Notes: generated by a model not told the origin, from the letters alone. A DNA stretch of 64,000 nt from Euryodendron excelsum (GCA_033060915.1 CM065378.1:15715001-15779000); one strand, 5' to 3'; positions 47,647 through 61,900 are shown, numbered from the stretch's first letter. Program-made: numbers and translations.

Positions 47647-50600
47647 ATGTCGTGTCCGCCGGCACGAACAGGGAGACATCGGCAACGGTATATGGATCAA
47701 TTTAGACTTGTGTCTGGGTGAGTCCCTTTAACTTTCCCTGTTATATATATTTAAATATGTATTTATGTAGACACATATTAGTTTCACTCACCTTTAGGCT
47801 TTCCTTTATTTCTTTGCTGTGATCTTTCTTTCAAATGTTGCCACCACTTTGGACTTGGGTGTTTCTTCTTTGCCAGTTTCGTATATGTTGTTGTTGTTCT
47901 CTGGTCTCCTACTTTCTTTGATTCCTTCGTGCACGTTATCGATAAATTTTTACCTTTTTTTTTTTTTTTGTGTGTGTGGCTTTTTCATTGTAATTGTCGT
48001 TTGTTATCCTCAAGCTTGACATAAACAAATATGCTCTCCGAAAGAGCTGGTAGATCTAGGATATTATACAGGGAAGTATAATGTCTAGTTTATTACAGAA
48101 TTTTGTTTTTAAGCTTCTGAAGGTGCTCAAGCAATCGGCTCATATCATGTACTGGGCAAATAGTGATATGGTTATTTCAGTTGTTTTTCTGGAATGAATT
48201 GTGGTGTTTTCTACAATATAGTGTAGCATAGTAGTTGGATATGGTGAGAAAATAGATGGGTCCAGGTCGATAGACAAAGATGGCCGCCTCTACCAGGCCT
48301 CATTAACGGCACCTCACAACAGATTTTGCATCTATTTTCATTTGCTTCGTACTGTGCAATCTGATTCAAACCAACTTAACACTTTCTTTTCTTCTTCACG
48401 AAGTTTGATGGGGAAGGTGTGATTGATCTCATAGCCTAGTGTTCATGCACCACAAAGTTTGTGCTCATCCCAGTTTTGGTTGGAACGAGGTTCAATAAAT
48501 TGGGATGCTTGAGGCTCTCTCTCACTCTCTCATTTCATTTGGAAAAGTGAAGACCTGTGATTTAATTTCCATCTCGGCCTACTGATTATTAAGGGATAAA
48601 AAAACTAATCAAGGCTCCAACTGTTTTGCTGAAAAAAAGGTTGGGAAAGGAAATGTTTCCACGCTAAGCAATACTTTTCACCTCATGTTTTGGAACTTAT
48701 TCAGTCAGTAAGAGTAAGTGCAGGATTGTTACTGGTGATGTATGCATCCTGCTGTGGTACAAGAACAATGTTAAGTTTGGTAGGGGGTATATCTATATGA
48801 TTTCCAACGCATGCTTACTAGCGCCAAGTGGAGCCTTTGTTATGACACTAAAGTTCATGTATTTTATAATTGGTTGTGTTATCAGATAATTAGATGATAA
48901 AGGAAAAACATATTTTGTATTAGACAAAAGAAATAAGAGAAATTATAAGATTTAACTTTTTGATCTAGAGTGTAATATGTGAAAATGCTAGCATTTAAGC
49001 CAATGATATGTAATTATGCTAGCAGTAAGGTAATCTGGTTGACAAATATGATGGATTACTATGCATCCACCTGATTAAGGTAAATGAATCTGCATAAGTT
49101 TTCAGCTTTTCATTGTGAAAAATTACTCTTTGCATAAGTTTCCATTCTCTTACTTTGAAGCCATACCTCTAATGTTCCCTTTGAAGAATACATGGGAAGA
49201 AAACATGACTAACAAGTGTCTCTGTTGAGCATAAGTATAGGGCAGTAGTAAAATGCTAGCATTAGTCACCAAATATGGTGAGAGATGGAGAGCAATTCAA
49301 GGGATGAATTAGCCTAGTGTGCAATCTGTAATTCTTATATGTCATGATGTTTCTACATTTTCGAAAATATTCTGTTAAATGTGTTCCTCTGGTGCATTAC
49401 ATTTTCCCCTTGAGAAGATAATTGTGCTTCAAAAGAGCCTCTCTCTCATAAAACATGGAACAATTTATCAGAGTAAGTGATTGGATCTTGATTTTCGAGT
49501 TCAGAATTTGCTTTAAAAGTCTGTTGAGATGGTCTGTTTCCCTTTGAGAAGCTTAGGAAACTAACTAGTTTGCTGTTTTTTTAGTATGATTCATTCATGA
49601 AAATGTTAATGGCTTTGGGGTTTAAATTGGACTACTGCTACTACGTGTGCTACACTGTCGGACACGTCTTCTGTTCCATGCATTTCTTCTGCTAGTGTGT
49701 GCGCGTTTGTGTTGATATTTGAATTCATCATAGTCTTTCTCTGGGCTCTTTTACTTATTTGGTGCAAAATTTAGGTGCATTCCTTTTAGGTTTGAGAAAG
49801 TTGTTCAGGGTAATGTTTGCGATTTAGAGAAGAGGTTACGTGTCCTCATGATTTCTTCACCAAATCGCGATGATCTTGTTTTTCCAAAGGTATGTCTTAG
49901 TGCTTTTTTATAGTCAATGTTTGAAGCAGAATATCCAGATCCTTCTAATATGGATATTGTGAACTAAAATTTCAGTTTCAATGGTAATGGGTTTATTTGA
50001 TTGTTAGGGTGGATGGGAAGATGATGAGACCATTACCGAAGCTGCGTGTCGAGAGGCATTAGAGGAAGCAGGAGTGAGAGGAATACTTCATGTAGGTTTC
50101 TTGTACCAGCTTGGTATAAGCACAGCAGCTTTTGTACTCTTATTTCAACTTGCTTATACTTTGTTTACTGGAATTGTCTCTCATTTTATTGCATTAAGCT
50201 TCAGAATTAATCTGCTGAAGATGCAGTATCTGCTAAAATAAGCTGGTATCTTAGTTAGAAGAACAACTAGTTTTCAAATCCCTTATCTGCCACAGATAAT
50301 CTAGGCATCTGGCCAATGATCAGTGAAGATCTGAGTTCCAAACAAGCCTTTTCTTTAATGGTTGGTCTAGTCTAAACACAATTCCATCTGTCATTTCGAA
50401 CTTAAGGTTTTTTTTTGCTTGGTGTGATTACCTCAGGTAATAACGTACTAGAAATGCTTGTGAATCTCAGTTGAATTGCTTCCAGATGATCAGACCTTGG
50501 TTTCCATTCATGTACATCAAAATTGTATCCCTTCATGTTTAAGGAGTTTCTCATGCATCAGATACCACAATGGCCCCATTGCTGGTGGATTACTTTCTTC

Positions 50601-52251
50601 ATTCTTTGCTAGGCTTCATTCAAATGCAACCCAATTATTGACCATATAAAGTTGAAAAGCTTCTGGTCCTTTCTTAAAGAGAGTGGCTCAAGACCTTTAA
50701 ACATAAAGATTGCAAGAAGGCCTCACGTTGACTATACAAAACTCAACAAGCCCTTGTCACAGTCACGTGCAGTCTGCTGCACTGATCCATTTTCTCCAAT
50801 TGGCAGCATGAAAATTTTAAAACTCAGGAAGGGAAACAATTGATCTCAATCAATGGACTCCTAAGGACTCAGCACATAGAGCCCCCACCCCCAATAGAGT
50901 ACTTAACACTGGGGGCATGAAGGTTATGTTTGGTCCACTACACAGAGGCCTATTTGTATGAAGAATCCTGATTCAAATGGAAATTTGCAATACAATGATC
51001 TTGCAGATAGAGAATTCCACAAAACCTTAAGACTCAGATAATTCTTCACCAGTTATTTCTATTCTGGTCCATATATTTAGTAAAATCAAAGGCCATCATA
51101 GATCCTCTGAGGAATGTCACCCTAAATGCTTGTCTTTTGCTGGTAATATGCTGCTGATGAGGATTAAATTAGTATGTTATTTTGTACATTGTTCAATTTG
51201 AGGATGCTGTGTGCAATAACGTTGTGATTACAATTAACAGTTCTGTTTTTTTAACTCAAATAGAAAAACTTTTCATGCATATCCGAGAGGATCTCTTGCT
51301 CCAAAGATGCTTTCATATTACGGGCTGGCATGTGGGGGTTTTGTGCTAATATACATTTGGTAATTCAATAGCGTGGAATAGTGGAAATAATCTCTTTGCT
51401 CATTATCAAGGCATCTAACTTTGCTGATTTTTCATGTGGTTTAGGAAGAACCTCTGGGAGAATGGGAGTTTAGAAGCAAAAGCAGACAGAACAGCTGCAG
51501 TGTAGGAGGAGGTTGCAGAGGTTATATGTTTGCATTGGAGGTGACCGAAGAACTGGACTCTTGGCCAGAGCAGACTCTCTATAATAGGAAATGGGTCAGT
51601 ATTCTATAAATCTATGGAGGAACTATGGGGAACTGTCATATCATCATTCATTGCAAACATTATAGTTTACATAGGAACAATTTGCGACAGGGAGGAGATA
51701 CTTGTTGCTCCAATTCAATCTTTGTTTAGTCTGAACTACAGTAACCATATCTGGAAGGAGTACCTAACTGATCATTGGTTTACTTTTGGTTTGTCAAGGC
51801 AGCTGTTAATGAGATGAATATGCCCATTTATTCATGCATATGATGAGTTTTCCTTGGGTCAGTTGTCCAGAAAGAATAGTTGGATTTGAATCATTAAATC
51901 TATCCTAAAAATTTTCTGGTGTTTGTTTTCTTCACATTATTTTGCATCATTATCAAATCCTATGGCAAACTTTGCTTAAACACTTATGTTGTCATTTATT
52001 TATAACAGCTTACCATAGATGATGCCTTCAAATTTTGCCGGTATGATTGGATGCGGGAAGCTCTTAAAAGACTTTTGAGGGTTCTATCAGAGGGCGGGAC
52101 AGAAGAAATAAGGGAAGAATTGGTGGAATTTCCTATATCGTCAGTTCCAGATGCTCGGGCTGATCAGAAGATATCTCCTGTATGCTTTGCAAAGCCATCT
52201 GGTGTGCAACACCTTGACGAGTCTTTTACTAAATGTGCTGTGCTGGGTTAG
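47647..52251 (+). CDS. Nudix hydrolase (NUDT12/13/16 type)
   Basis: Exons 47647-47717, 49775-49889, 50008-50091, 51445-51594 and 52009-52251 join into one frame of 220 residues, all introns GT..AG. A non-coding first exon probably ends at 47352 (donor GTGGGT), with acceptor at 47638 just before the ATG. The protein starts MSCPPARTGRHRQRY and then SGCIPFR, as plant NUDT12/13/16-type enzymes do. The Nudix box at residues 63-85 fits G-x5-E-x7-RE-x2-EE-x-G-x, with R77, E78, E81, E82 and G84 present, and follows VFPK. GYMFALEVTEEL and W-PEQ follow. Family members hydrolyse diadenosine polyphosphates or related nucleoside diphosphates; NUDT13 is mitochondrial in Arabidopsis. The substrate here cannot be deduced. 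The tail after about residue 165 is less typical. The first intron exceeds 2 kb. No lesion was seen. Confidence 0.9.
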
Positions 52252-52558
52252 TCAATTGGTCCTACAAATTCCCTAGCGAAGTTGCTCTGGGGTTTTCAAG
52301 TGTCTTCTGTCCTTCATTACTTGTCAACAAAACAAAAAAGAGAAGTGTCTGCAGTTCTGAATTGTTGAATATTGTTGAAGCTTCTTCTTGTTCTCAATCT
52401 CTCCTGCTCTCTGTGACAATTGTGTGTCATGGTAGAGTTTATGGTAGAGTTCTGTAACTAATATGTGATTTGAAGAATTTGAAGTTGTACCTATTAATCT
52501 GTAAATATATATAATATGTGAAATTATCATTCATACATTGATTATTAATTTCCATTTA

Positions 52559-52724
52559 TGCTATGTTTGGAACTGGATTTATCAACGGAAAAACTAAGAA
52601 AAAGAGAAAAGTGAGGGAAAAGAAAACGAAATGAAAGGGTATTTTGTTCTCTTTTCTCCCGTTTTTTCTTTTTCCTTTTCATTTTTTTTTAATCACTAAA
52701 TTCTGATCTGAACACAGTATTAGC
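52559..52724. mobile_element. Possible MITE
   Basis: TGCTATGTTTGGAACTGGA and TCTGATCTGAACACAGTATTAGC are imperfect inverted repeats about 165 bp apart. The left half is purine-rich and the right half pyrimidine-rich, so it can fold back. It lies shortly after the Nudix 3' UTR. Confidence 0.4.
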
Positions 52725-53026
52725 AAATTTATGATGGAGGTCCTCCAAATCAGTTTGAAATGAGTTGCTGAATGATTACTCTCGTTCGTAGTATAGAAAT
52801 GATGGTCTTAAAGCTTTGAGCATTAAGGGGTGCGCTTGACATTGTAATAATTTGAATGGATTTACAGCTAATGGCGGGAGCAGAGTTTATCCATACCATA
52901 CGTTATACAAGCTAATCTGTCTCTATATTCATAGGAGATGCTCGTGTGTATATATGCACCAGATTAGGAGCATAGATATAATTTTATGCTGTAATTGCTG
53001 TTCAATCGAAGAATGAATCACAGTTT

Positions 53027-53028
<2 letters not shown>

Positions 53029-53060
<32 letters not shown>
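53029..53060. repeat. (GA)16 microsatellite
   Basis: Perfect dinucleotide run. Confidence 0.95.
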
Positions 53061-53062
<2 letters not shown>

Positions 53063-54578
53063 ACAAGACGGGTAGAATGGCTGATTGCCGGCTGCTGTCA
53101 CATTATAGTGGGAAAATGTTATTCTTTCAAGAAATTTATATAAAAATTTTTATCAAAATGACGTAGTTGTGGCATTTTTATAAATAAAAATCATAATAAT
53201 GGTGTTTTTTATTTTTTTTCTAAGCAAAATGAGTGAGAGGGGGCGACTGATGATAGCGATCTTCTTGATCATAACTATAGAAATTCTCACCCGCCATGGT
53301 ATGTCCGGTTTAAACCATAGTTATTGCCCAAAAGGGTAAACATGTCACCATAGCACTACCAAAGACCAAGTAAACAAGCAAGCAGGTTAGTGGAGTCAGT
53401 AGACAAGAGTCTTCAACACGCGTTGAACCCGTGACCTCCCATCGCCAGACCACTTGGGAGTAATGCACTTGCTACAAGACTACTATCTTTGGTGGTATAA
53501 TAATGTGTGTTTTATTTATAAGTGAATGACTCTCATTTAATCACACCAAAATAATCATATTATTTTAGTGATAAATTCTGTATGAATTTCTTGTTTTTAT
53601 AACATTACTCATTATAATAAGATGTAAAGCGTAGGATTCGAATGCCAGAGATTAGACTCATATTCTCACAAATTCAAACTTGGAAGAGTTAGAATTGGAA
53701 TAATAAAACTTGGAAGCTTTTGTCTACGGTGACATTAATTTCAACTAAACTGCATTAATAATCCATCGTTATTTTAGCTTTTGCTCACATCCCATGTAAC
53801 ACGGGTTGGGGGGCGCGGGGGAGCCCTTTTGACTTCCTTTTCCTTTCACTGACTGCACATCTTTTCACATCCATGACTGAGTCATCAATCTGGTTCATCT
53901 TTGCTTTGGAAATGGAGATTCATGGCATTGGAGTTAGAAAAAAGGAGGATCCACCCAAAATTAGAAGAAAGGAAAACTATTATTAATTAGTCACCTAACT
54001 TAATCAGAATAAAACTAAACTAAGCGTACGTAAAGTAATTATAAAACAAAAGTAACAACAACTATTAGAAACATCATATAAAGTAAAATTAGTTTTAAAA
54101 AAAAAACATTTACCAAATGACGTTAGTCATGACAACTGCAACACCAACAACCGTAGTATTCCACACAATTAATTGTCTTTAAACTAATTTTCAATCATTT
54201 CTCTAACAAGTGTGTATCGTCCTAACGAAATAAGTACGTAATTATAAAAATATAATTGGATGTCATTCTTCAGTAAATACCTATATTTAACACACGAGTT
54301 TTTTGTATCCTCCGTGTTAGCGCCACAATTTCACATGATGAGTGAAGAGTTGTAAGTCACCACCTTATATAAATATATATATATATAGGTATATATGACA
54401 ACTACAAAATCTGAATTCATCTTGAACAATGGACAATAGACATTGATTTCAAGATAGCTTCCCAATTTTTTGACACCCAATACGATTGTCAATATCTTTG
54501 AGTTGCATATTAGTAGCTCTAGCAACTTCTTAGCAAATTTAAGTTTTGCTCTCTCCTTTTTACTCACTCTCCATCATA

Positions 54579-54581
<3 letters not shown>

Positions 54582-54649
<68 letters not shown>
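54582..54649. repeat. (CT)34 microsatellite
   Basis: Perfect dinucleotide run of 68 bp. Confidence 0.95.
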
Positions 54650-54653
<4 letters not shown>

Positions 54654-55211
54654 GTTTGCTTAATGTATGCACGCGTAGTTCTGGTTTGGTCAGATACGAG
54701 TCCAATTCCTAGTCAAATACACCTGCTAAGTGCAAGTGCTTTTTGGTTAAAAAAAAGAAGGAAAGAGAAAAAAAAAATCCATTTTTGTATTCCCATCCTT
54801 TCTATGAAATCACTCTAGCAATCCTCTGGCTCCCACATCCCATAACTACAAGTCTAATTAGTAGATGTAGATCATCCTTTTCACTTGGCTTTCTGCTTTT
54901 TTAATAGTTTATGATCATCTGCCCCTAGCTAGTTAGCTACTTAAATTAAAAACAGAAGAGTATTATCTTCCTTTTTCTACCTGCATTTGTATTCTAACTG
55001 AAAATTAAAGCAATTATGAAAATTCTACTCATTTGCTTGCACATGGATATGGAGATGGAACAAAATCCAAAAGCCACTTTATGCTTTGAACCAACACACC
55101 AGTCAACTTAAGGTTCATGTTCTTACTCATGATCAGTATCACAGATATAGGTTAATTAATTAGCACTTTTTAATTATGGCTAATGACTCGGCCTAGTGCA
55201 ATCTCGTGGTT

Positions 55212-55213
<2 letters not shown>

Positions 55214-55284
<71 letters not shown>
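55214..55284. repeat. (CT)35 microsatellite
   Basis: Near-perfect dinucleotide run of 71 bp, 565 bp after the previous one. Confidence 0.95.
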
Positions 55285-55287
<3 letters not shown>

Positions 55288-57507
55288 AGAGAGATATACA
55301 TGCAAGAGAGATAGGCATATGATCAGAACCAACCTCCAAGAGAATCGTTGACTAAGTAGCATTTAGACAAACCAAAATTGACAGCAATTAATCTGGGAGA
55401 GATAGAGAAAGTCTTGATACTGATCAGACATATATAGCTTATAAACCACATTCCAACGTAGCTCTCATTGACCCGTGCACATCAACTGAGGCTGGCTCAT
55501 TCGCTAAAAAATATCTGAGATCAGTTGATGACAAAGTTTTTGCAAATTCCCAACTTAATTTGTAGCTAAGCTAGCTTAGCTAGATATGACTGCAATTTAG
55601 GATGGAGAAAGCATAAAATAATCGACAAAACAAGGAAATTAGCTTTTCTGTTTTCTTTTTCAAAATCACATGACAAGGCCCATATGTAAAACACCTGCCT
55701 TTCTTCTAATTCCCCACTCTCCCCCTCCTTAATTTTGACCATCAAATTCAATAAACCAGTAATTGAAAACAGGAAAATTACCCGTGCACACGACTAAATA
55801 GAATTTTTGCTTGATTTCGGCCTCTAGAAAAACAAAGGTGCAAACTAATTTAATTAGCTGATAAAATCTTTTAATGTGATATGTACCAAAAACTTTGTGA
55901 TTGAATGCTATCTGCCTTCACTAGGCTGGGGTTTATGTGGGGGGATAGGCCTATGTGTTGTGTATGTCATCACCGGTTAGTGTAAGTACCTTTCGATATG
56001 CAGCGTGCATAATTTACAAGGCTTCTTATCCGAAGGACCTACCTTACTATTAAATAAAAATTGTTTGTTTTTAATTGTTGTTGTCATTATTTTATTTGGG
56101 GTTTTATGTATTAAAGAGTAGTAGGAGCTGGTTGTTTTCTTCAAAAGAACATGCCCATATGTCCCGCTCACATGGAACCCAACATGCCTTTTGGTCTAGT
56201 TTTAGAGCCCCCCCTGTGGGATTTCTTAATTACTATCGTGCTATAAATAATGCTCCAAGCTTTTGCAATATGAATAAATAACTAAAAAGTCTTCATTTGC
56301 ATGGAACTCAAAAGTTAGAAAAATACATTATAGAAAGAAAAAAAACCTTTGGTTTTGGGAAAAGGTGAGAAAGGCTTGTGGAACATATTATTGAATTCGG
56401 CTAGCTAGAATTGAATTGGATGCACATGCATTGGGGCTGAGATAATGATATTCCTTTTATTTTCCCAATAATTACAAGGCCCCATTTACGCCCCTTTGAT
56501 CCATTCCTCCTATCCCTATGGTTAACAATACTAACTGAGTTTCGAACGGAATGGTTAGATATGGATTTCAATTTGTTCATTCCTGTATGATTAACGGTTC
56601 CATATATTGTTTTATTTGTTACATGCCACACAAACTCGCAACAATTGAAGCTCATAACTTACATACGACCACAATTGCATCCATCTTCTTCTTCTTCTTC
56701 TTTTCTTTTTTCAATTTATTGATTTAGAAATGTCAACATCCAAATTACATGTATGTGTGATTCTCTCTCTCTCTCTCTAGATTTTGCTAACAAATGTTTT
56801 TTTATTAAATAAGAGAAGAGAAGGAAAAATAGAAAGAAAAAAAAAAGGGAAATAAGTTGGTGAAAGATAGACCCATATAATTGTCATGGTGATGGGCTTA
56901 ATGATTGCATGATCATCTTACTCCTTCAATAATGATGATTGGGTTGCATACATTAAGCAATCATAAGGTGCATGTTGCATATGTAGTCTTTTAACAATTT
57001 TTTAAGGTTTGTGCAGAGTTCTTCAAAAGGAATGCATGCCTCTAAATGCAGTACGCTCTAATGATCTTATCTTTATGTAGATCTACTGAGTACACTCAAT
57101 GATTAGTAAGTGACTCAAGCACACACTCTCTCTCTCTCATGTGAGAAACAATGGATTGAATATGATGATAGAATTCAAGAAATAGGAATATGTTAGCATG
57201 AGTCGTGCTGGTCAGACACCGGTTGACGCATTTTATTTCAGCGTGACCCATCATTTAGTGTGAGTTATGATGAGGTGGCCTGCATTAACCGGGGCCTAAC
57301 CAACAGACGCACCTAATACAAGCATTAGGCCAAAAAATAAGGTAATAGTTAATAACCTCATATGGAATGTAAGTCTGTAAGAAAACCTTCGCTTCATTAT
57401 AAATTGGACCCGGACCTTCTTTCTTCTCCTGCGGAGCCCTCAGAAAGTCACCGGCGGCAGGTAGCTCTACTAAGCGAAGAACCGCATGTAATCCTAATGC
57501 CATACTT

Positions 57508-57515
57508 TATATAAA
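57508..57515 (+). promoter_or_regulatory. Candidate TATA box of the ERF gene
   Basis: TATATAAA lies about 300 bp upstream of the ATG; the leader would then include a short CT run at 57670-57682. A second candidate, CTATATATC near 57723, is closer, so the choice is uncertain. Confidence 0.35.
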
Positions 57516-57810
57516 AAATTCTGTTTGTTTAGCTTTACCCGTACTCTCCTATTATATTATCAAATATCAATCCAGCACAGCACAGCAGCAGCTATTTATT
57601 TAAACCCTCCCAACATGCAATGGCCATACAGCATTGTACAACAATTGACTCCCGCACAGAACAACTCGCTCTCTCTCTCTCTTCAGAAAATCTCACTTGC
57701 CGGACACACACTGAAAGGCAGAGCTATATATCTGACTTCTCACTCTCCGAGTCTCCCTCTTTCTCTCCGTTGGTGCCTAGATACAAGTAACATATATATA
57801 TATAACAATC

Positions 57811-58998
57811 ATGGATTTCATCAATCACTCAAAAAAAGCCAACTCACCGTCATCGTCGTCAAAGAGCAAGAGAAAGAATCAGCAGCAGCAGCAGCAGCAA
57901 CAGCAACAACAACAACAACAACAACAACAACAAAGGCAACAAGAAATTACAAACTCGTCGTCATCAGGAGGAAGGTTTCTTGGGGTTCGAAGAAGGCCTT
58001 GGGGCAGATATGCCGCAGAGATAAGGGATCCTTCGACAAAAGAGAGGCATTGGCTCGGCACTTTCGACACTGCAGAGGAGGCCGCCCTTGCCTACGACAG
58101 AGCCGCCCGCTCCATGAGGGGATCCCGTGCTCGCACCAACTTCGTCTACTCTGACATGCCTCCCGGTTCCTCAGTCACGTCCATCATCTCTCCCGACGAA
58201 GAAGAAGTAGTATCGCAGCAGCAGCATGAACTCTCTTCTGCCCTCCTCTTCCTCAATTCTTCTCAGCAAAATTACCAACAACAACACATGAGCACCAATC
58301 AAATCTTCTTCGGTGCAAGTAATACTGGTCGTCAGGTCGACCACCACCACCACCCGCCGCCTCCTCCCAATAATAATGTCTGTCAGTTTTCCAGCGGGTT
58401 TTTTCCAGTTCCGGGAGACGAGTGGATTCAGCGCAGTGTGAGTAGTGATCAGGGTGATGGTGATGGTGATGGTGATGATCATCAACATAAGCAGACTAGT
58501 AGTATCAGTACGGATGGTTTTATTATGCACGGTGGTGGCCGTGGGCCAACCAACCAACAACACTACTTTTGCGGCACTGGTGAGGAGGCGGAGCTCCCAC
58601 CATTGCCACCTGATATCTCGAGTAGTAGTAGTTGTTGTTACGGTTCCAGCGTCCATCAGCTTTCCGACGTGTGGAATAATGACATGAGTTTTAATATTAA
58701 TGGTGATGCTGCTGCTGGTAGGTTTGCGGAGCAGACAACAAACAGCTACTATCGTGATCATGACGTGGAGGACTACTCGGTGGGGACTGGGATAGGGTCG
58801 TCGTCGTATTTGGGAATGGCGGAGTCAATGATCAGCGACGAGTTCTTGCAGGTGCAGCCGCAGCACAGCAGCGCAGTACTGTCTGGGGTTCCAGTATTAT
58901 CAACTTCCCAGCAGGTGGTTCCATCCCATGGTTTTGAGTTTGACTTGCAGGCTGGACGTTGTTCTTCATCCTCATCTTCATCCACTTATTTCTTCTAA
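57811..58998 (+). CDS. AP2/ERF transcription factor, group VIII (PUCHI/LEP-like)
   Basis: A single exon encodes 395 residues. The AP2/ERF domain spans residues 55-111 ([20 protein letters not shown] at its start) and carries the ERF-type alanine and aspartate in [19 protein letters not shown]. The region just after it, [10 protein letters not shown] and SVTSI.SPD, resembles the PUCHI/LEP/FZP branch of group VIII, as does an ELPPLPPD motif further on; that assignment is by memory of family features. Such factors bind GCC-box DNA in the nucleus and act in organ and lateral root patterning. The protein is unusually repeat-rich: 18 consecutive Gln (24-41), a His/Pro run near 170, alternating Gly-Asp near 217 and a Ser run at the end. 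No intron, as is common in this family. No lesion was seen. Confidence 0.92.
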   Translation: MDFINHSKKANSPSSSSKSKRKNQQQQQQQQQQQQQQQQQQRQQEITNSSSSGGRFLGVRRRPWGRYAAEIRDPSTKERHWLGTFDTAEEAALAYDRAARSMRGSRARTNFVYSDMPPGSSVTSIISPDEEEVVSQQQHELSSALLFLNSSQQNYQQQHMSTNQIFFGASNTGRQVDHHHHPPPPPNNNVCQFSSGFFPVPGDEWIQRSVSSDQGDGDGDGDDHQHKQTSSISTDGFIMHGGGRGPTNQQHYFCGTGEEAELPPLPPDISSSSSCCYGSSVHQLSDVWNNDMSFNINGDAAAGRFAEQTTNSYYRDHDVEDYSVGTGIGSSSYLGMAESMISDEFLQVQPQHSSAVLSGVPVLSTSQQVVPSHGFEFDLQAGRCSSSSSSSTYFF

Positions 58999-61900
58999 AT
59001 TTACAACAACCCCCTTCTCTTTTTCTTTTTTCTTTTGGTTGGGTGTGGGCGGTTTTAACGTACGTAATTTTATGACTATGATCGTGTCTGTTGATCAGCT
59101 TCATGAGTTATGGTCAATGTGTCCTTTATATATATATATATATATATCTGGCCCTTTTGCTATATATGCTTTTGGATTTTGGGAGTGAAGAATATTGATG
59201 TTAACGGTTGATGAACCATTTTGTTTGTTTTGAGGTTACGTTCAATAATGTTATGGTAAATGATGCATGTGGATGGGATCATTCCCATTCTGCCACCTGA
59301 ATGAATCAACGTTTGATGTGTATATATATATACGTTTCTCTATCGGCTTGCTTTAGGCTTCGTTCGTAATGCTTATGCCCCTATGCCCCAATATCAGTTA
59401 CTTTTAATTCAATATACATTTTGCTTTGATCAGTCGAGCCTTTGCATGATCACAGATCTGGCCCCCGAAGCCTTGCTCCTGCCTGCCTAAAGCCTAATTA
59501 AGTTCACGATGTATAGCAGCTTATCAATGTACCAATAAAACTTAATCCTCACTCTTTGAACCCAGCTAATATTGTTTTATTTTCTTATCCATAAACACAT
59601 CATATGGTATAGTAAGATCCACATTAAATATATTCAATCCCATTTTTGTGCTAACAAATGCAGTTCGAATTAAATTAAAAAATACACACCCCCAAAGAAA
59701 AAAAAAAAATTTGCCATCGCATTTTCTACCAAAATATATCAAATTAAACCAATCTACAAGAAAATAGATTTGTTCCTGTTTAGTCAGCTTCCCCCTCTCT
59801 CTTCTATTTGTCGGCAAGCTTAGTTTCTCTGGTATATTGATTGAAAAGTAGACAATCTTCTAGGAAAAAAATAAAACAGAAATAATATAGAGGACAACAC
59901 GACTTCGTATCCTTTCTTTTTGATCAGTGGGCGAAGCCCAATGTTTTATCTAATGTGAAAAGCCTAAAAAGCTAAGCCAAGTTCTCCCGTACCCCAAATT
60001 CATCTTCCAATTTTTAGCTTGTTTGGCCCAATTGCGTACTTCTGGAAAAGCTAGCTTATTAGCAAGCACCAAATCACTCACACGATCACGTCATTCCGCA
60101 TGAAATTTTTGTATATTTCTTTTTGTGGCATTTCTCCATTTATTATCAACTACAGGACAAATATCGTATGGGCCCGTTTGAGGTTTTTTTAAACTTTTTT
60201 GGCTTTATTTTTTTGCTTAGATTTTGAAATTTTTTTACTTTTCTCTTTATCTTATCTTATTAAAAGTAAAAAAATTTAATTTTTTTGTTTATAAACTAAA
60301 ACAAATTTAAAAAATTTAAAAAAATTATACCAAACGAGCTCTTAACATGATATTATAAGTTAAAAGCATTTTATTCCATAATGATACAATCGAACAGGTG
60401 CTAATGGAATTTGGTCTCCCTTTTGACAGGTGTGGAATATTGTAGGAAACCCAGCAGCTTCCCATAATAGCCTCTACCTCTCATTTAACACACTGACTTT
60501 AGACGCGGGGAAAAATATCTGATCACTGCTCTCTCAATTAGGGTGGCGATGGCCCGCGGGCCTGAAAGATCTGCCTATGTTCGTTCATAAATTATAGTGT
60601 TTGAAAATTTTTTTAGGCCCGATTAATTTAATAGATAGGCATAAAAATTATATTTGGAGCTCAACCAAGCTCAAAATATATATAAAATAATTTTTTTTAT
60701 ATTTTAATATTATATATATATATGTATATGTAATTTAATTTTATGTTATTCAATATTATTTATAGAGAAAAAAATTATATATTAAACAAATTTTATGTTA
60801 ATATAGACGGGCTAGAAAATGTAATTCTTTTAATTGGGCAGGTTTGAAATTTAATTTTGAGTTTGATGAAAAAAAATTTTTGTGTAATCCTGACCCGACC
60901 CGTCCAATATCCACCCCTACTCTCAATCTATGGCAAGTTCAGGTCTAAAAACTAGACCCTTGTTTGGTGTTAAAACCTTTTAACTACTACATAAAATCAG
61001 GAGAGCATTAACTCAAGAATAACTCTATTGCATTATGATGTCTTTGGAGAATATAGATCAATAATAATCATAGTAAGTAAAATACTAAACGATAAAAGAA
61101 CGGTACATAATAGTACGTGTTTAATACAATATTTTTAAAAAATACAATAACAAAATTCGACGTAAAAATACGAAAACGTCAAAATTATGAATATATTTTT
61201 GTCTAGGTATCATACGAAAGTTAGTTAAAAAGTTAGGACGAAAAAATACGATAATATTTATATGTAATTTATTTCTTATATATGTTAATAAGTAATATTT
61301 TTGTCTCATATATGTCTATTTTTTAAAACATATTATTAACGAACGACTAGATCAAAGTAGTACATAAATAAAATTTATTTTTTTATTCCAATACTTAATA
61401 TAAGAATGGATTAATTTATCAATTTTAAATTTTAATTTAATTTTTGGAATATTAATAAGAAGTTATAGAAAAGTATGTTAAATAATTTAAATATACCAAG
61501 TATTAGAAAAATATCACCAATAGCCAATATATATGACATGATAAGAAAGATACACAAATCATAAGCTATACAAACTTTTTTTATAATTGATAAAATCAAA
61601 TAAATTTAATGGTCAATAATTATACTATTATAATTGTATATTAAGTGTATAATTAATGTGCTAAAATTATAATAAATTATATCTAATTTTTTATCGAGTT
61701 TTTTAAAAAAAATATAATACGTAAAACGTCCAACTAAAAAAAAAAAAATTTAATTATGTTTCACATCTATACGAAAAATGAAAAAAAAAATTATTTATAT
61801 GTACATATGGGTATTATACGTGAATAGTATAAATATTTACTAACTAGATTAATATTAAACTCTACTATTGGGAGAAATTAAAAAAAAAAAACAATTTTTA

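Larger units (their letters stand above)
52725..57507. other. Gene-free region upstream of the ERF gene
   Basis: No gene recognised. It contains three long GA/CT microsatellites (listed separately), TA-rich sequence and shorter CT runs near 56762 and 57127. The section 57250-57500 is less AT-rich and has an open frame on the minus strand without a recognised domain. Confidence 0.5.

Noticed and set aside
53390..53480. tRNA-like phrase GTTGAACCCGTGACCTCCC
   Set aside because: No cloverleaf, no matching acceptor stem and no complete A box; probably an old repeat.
58171..58761. 196-codon minus-strand frame opposite the ERF gene
   Set aside because: Shadow of the ERF coding sequence; Thr/Ile/Val runs are the reverse of its simple repeats.
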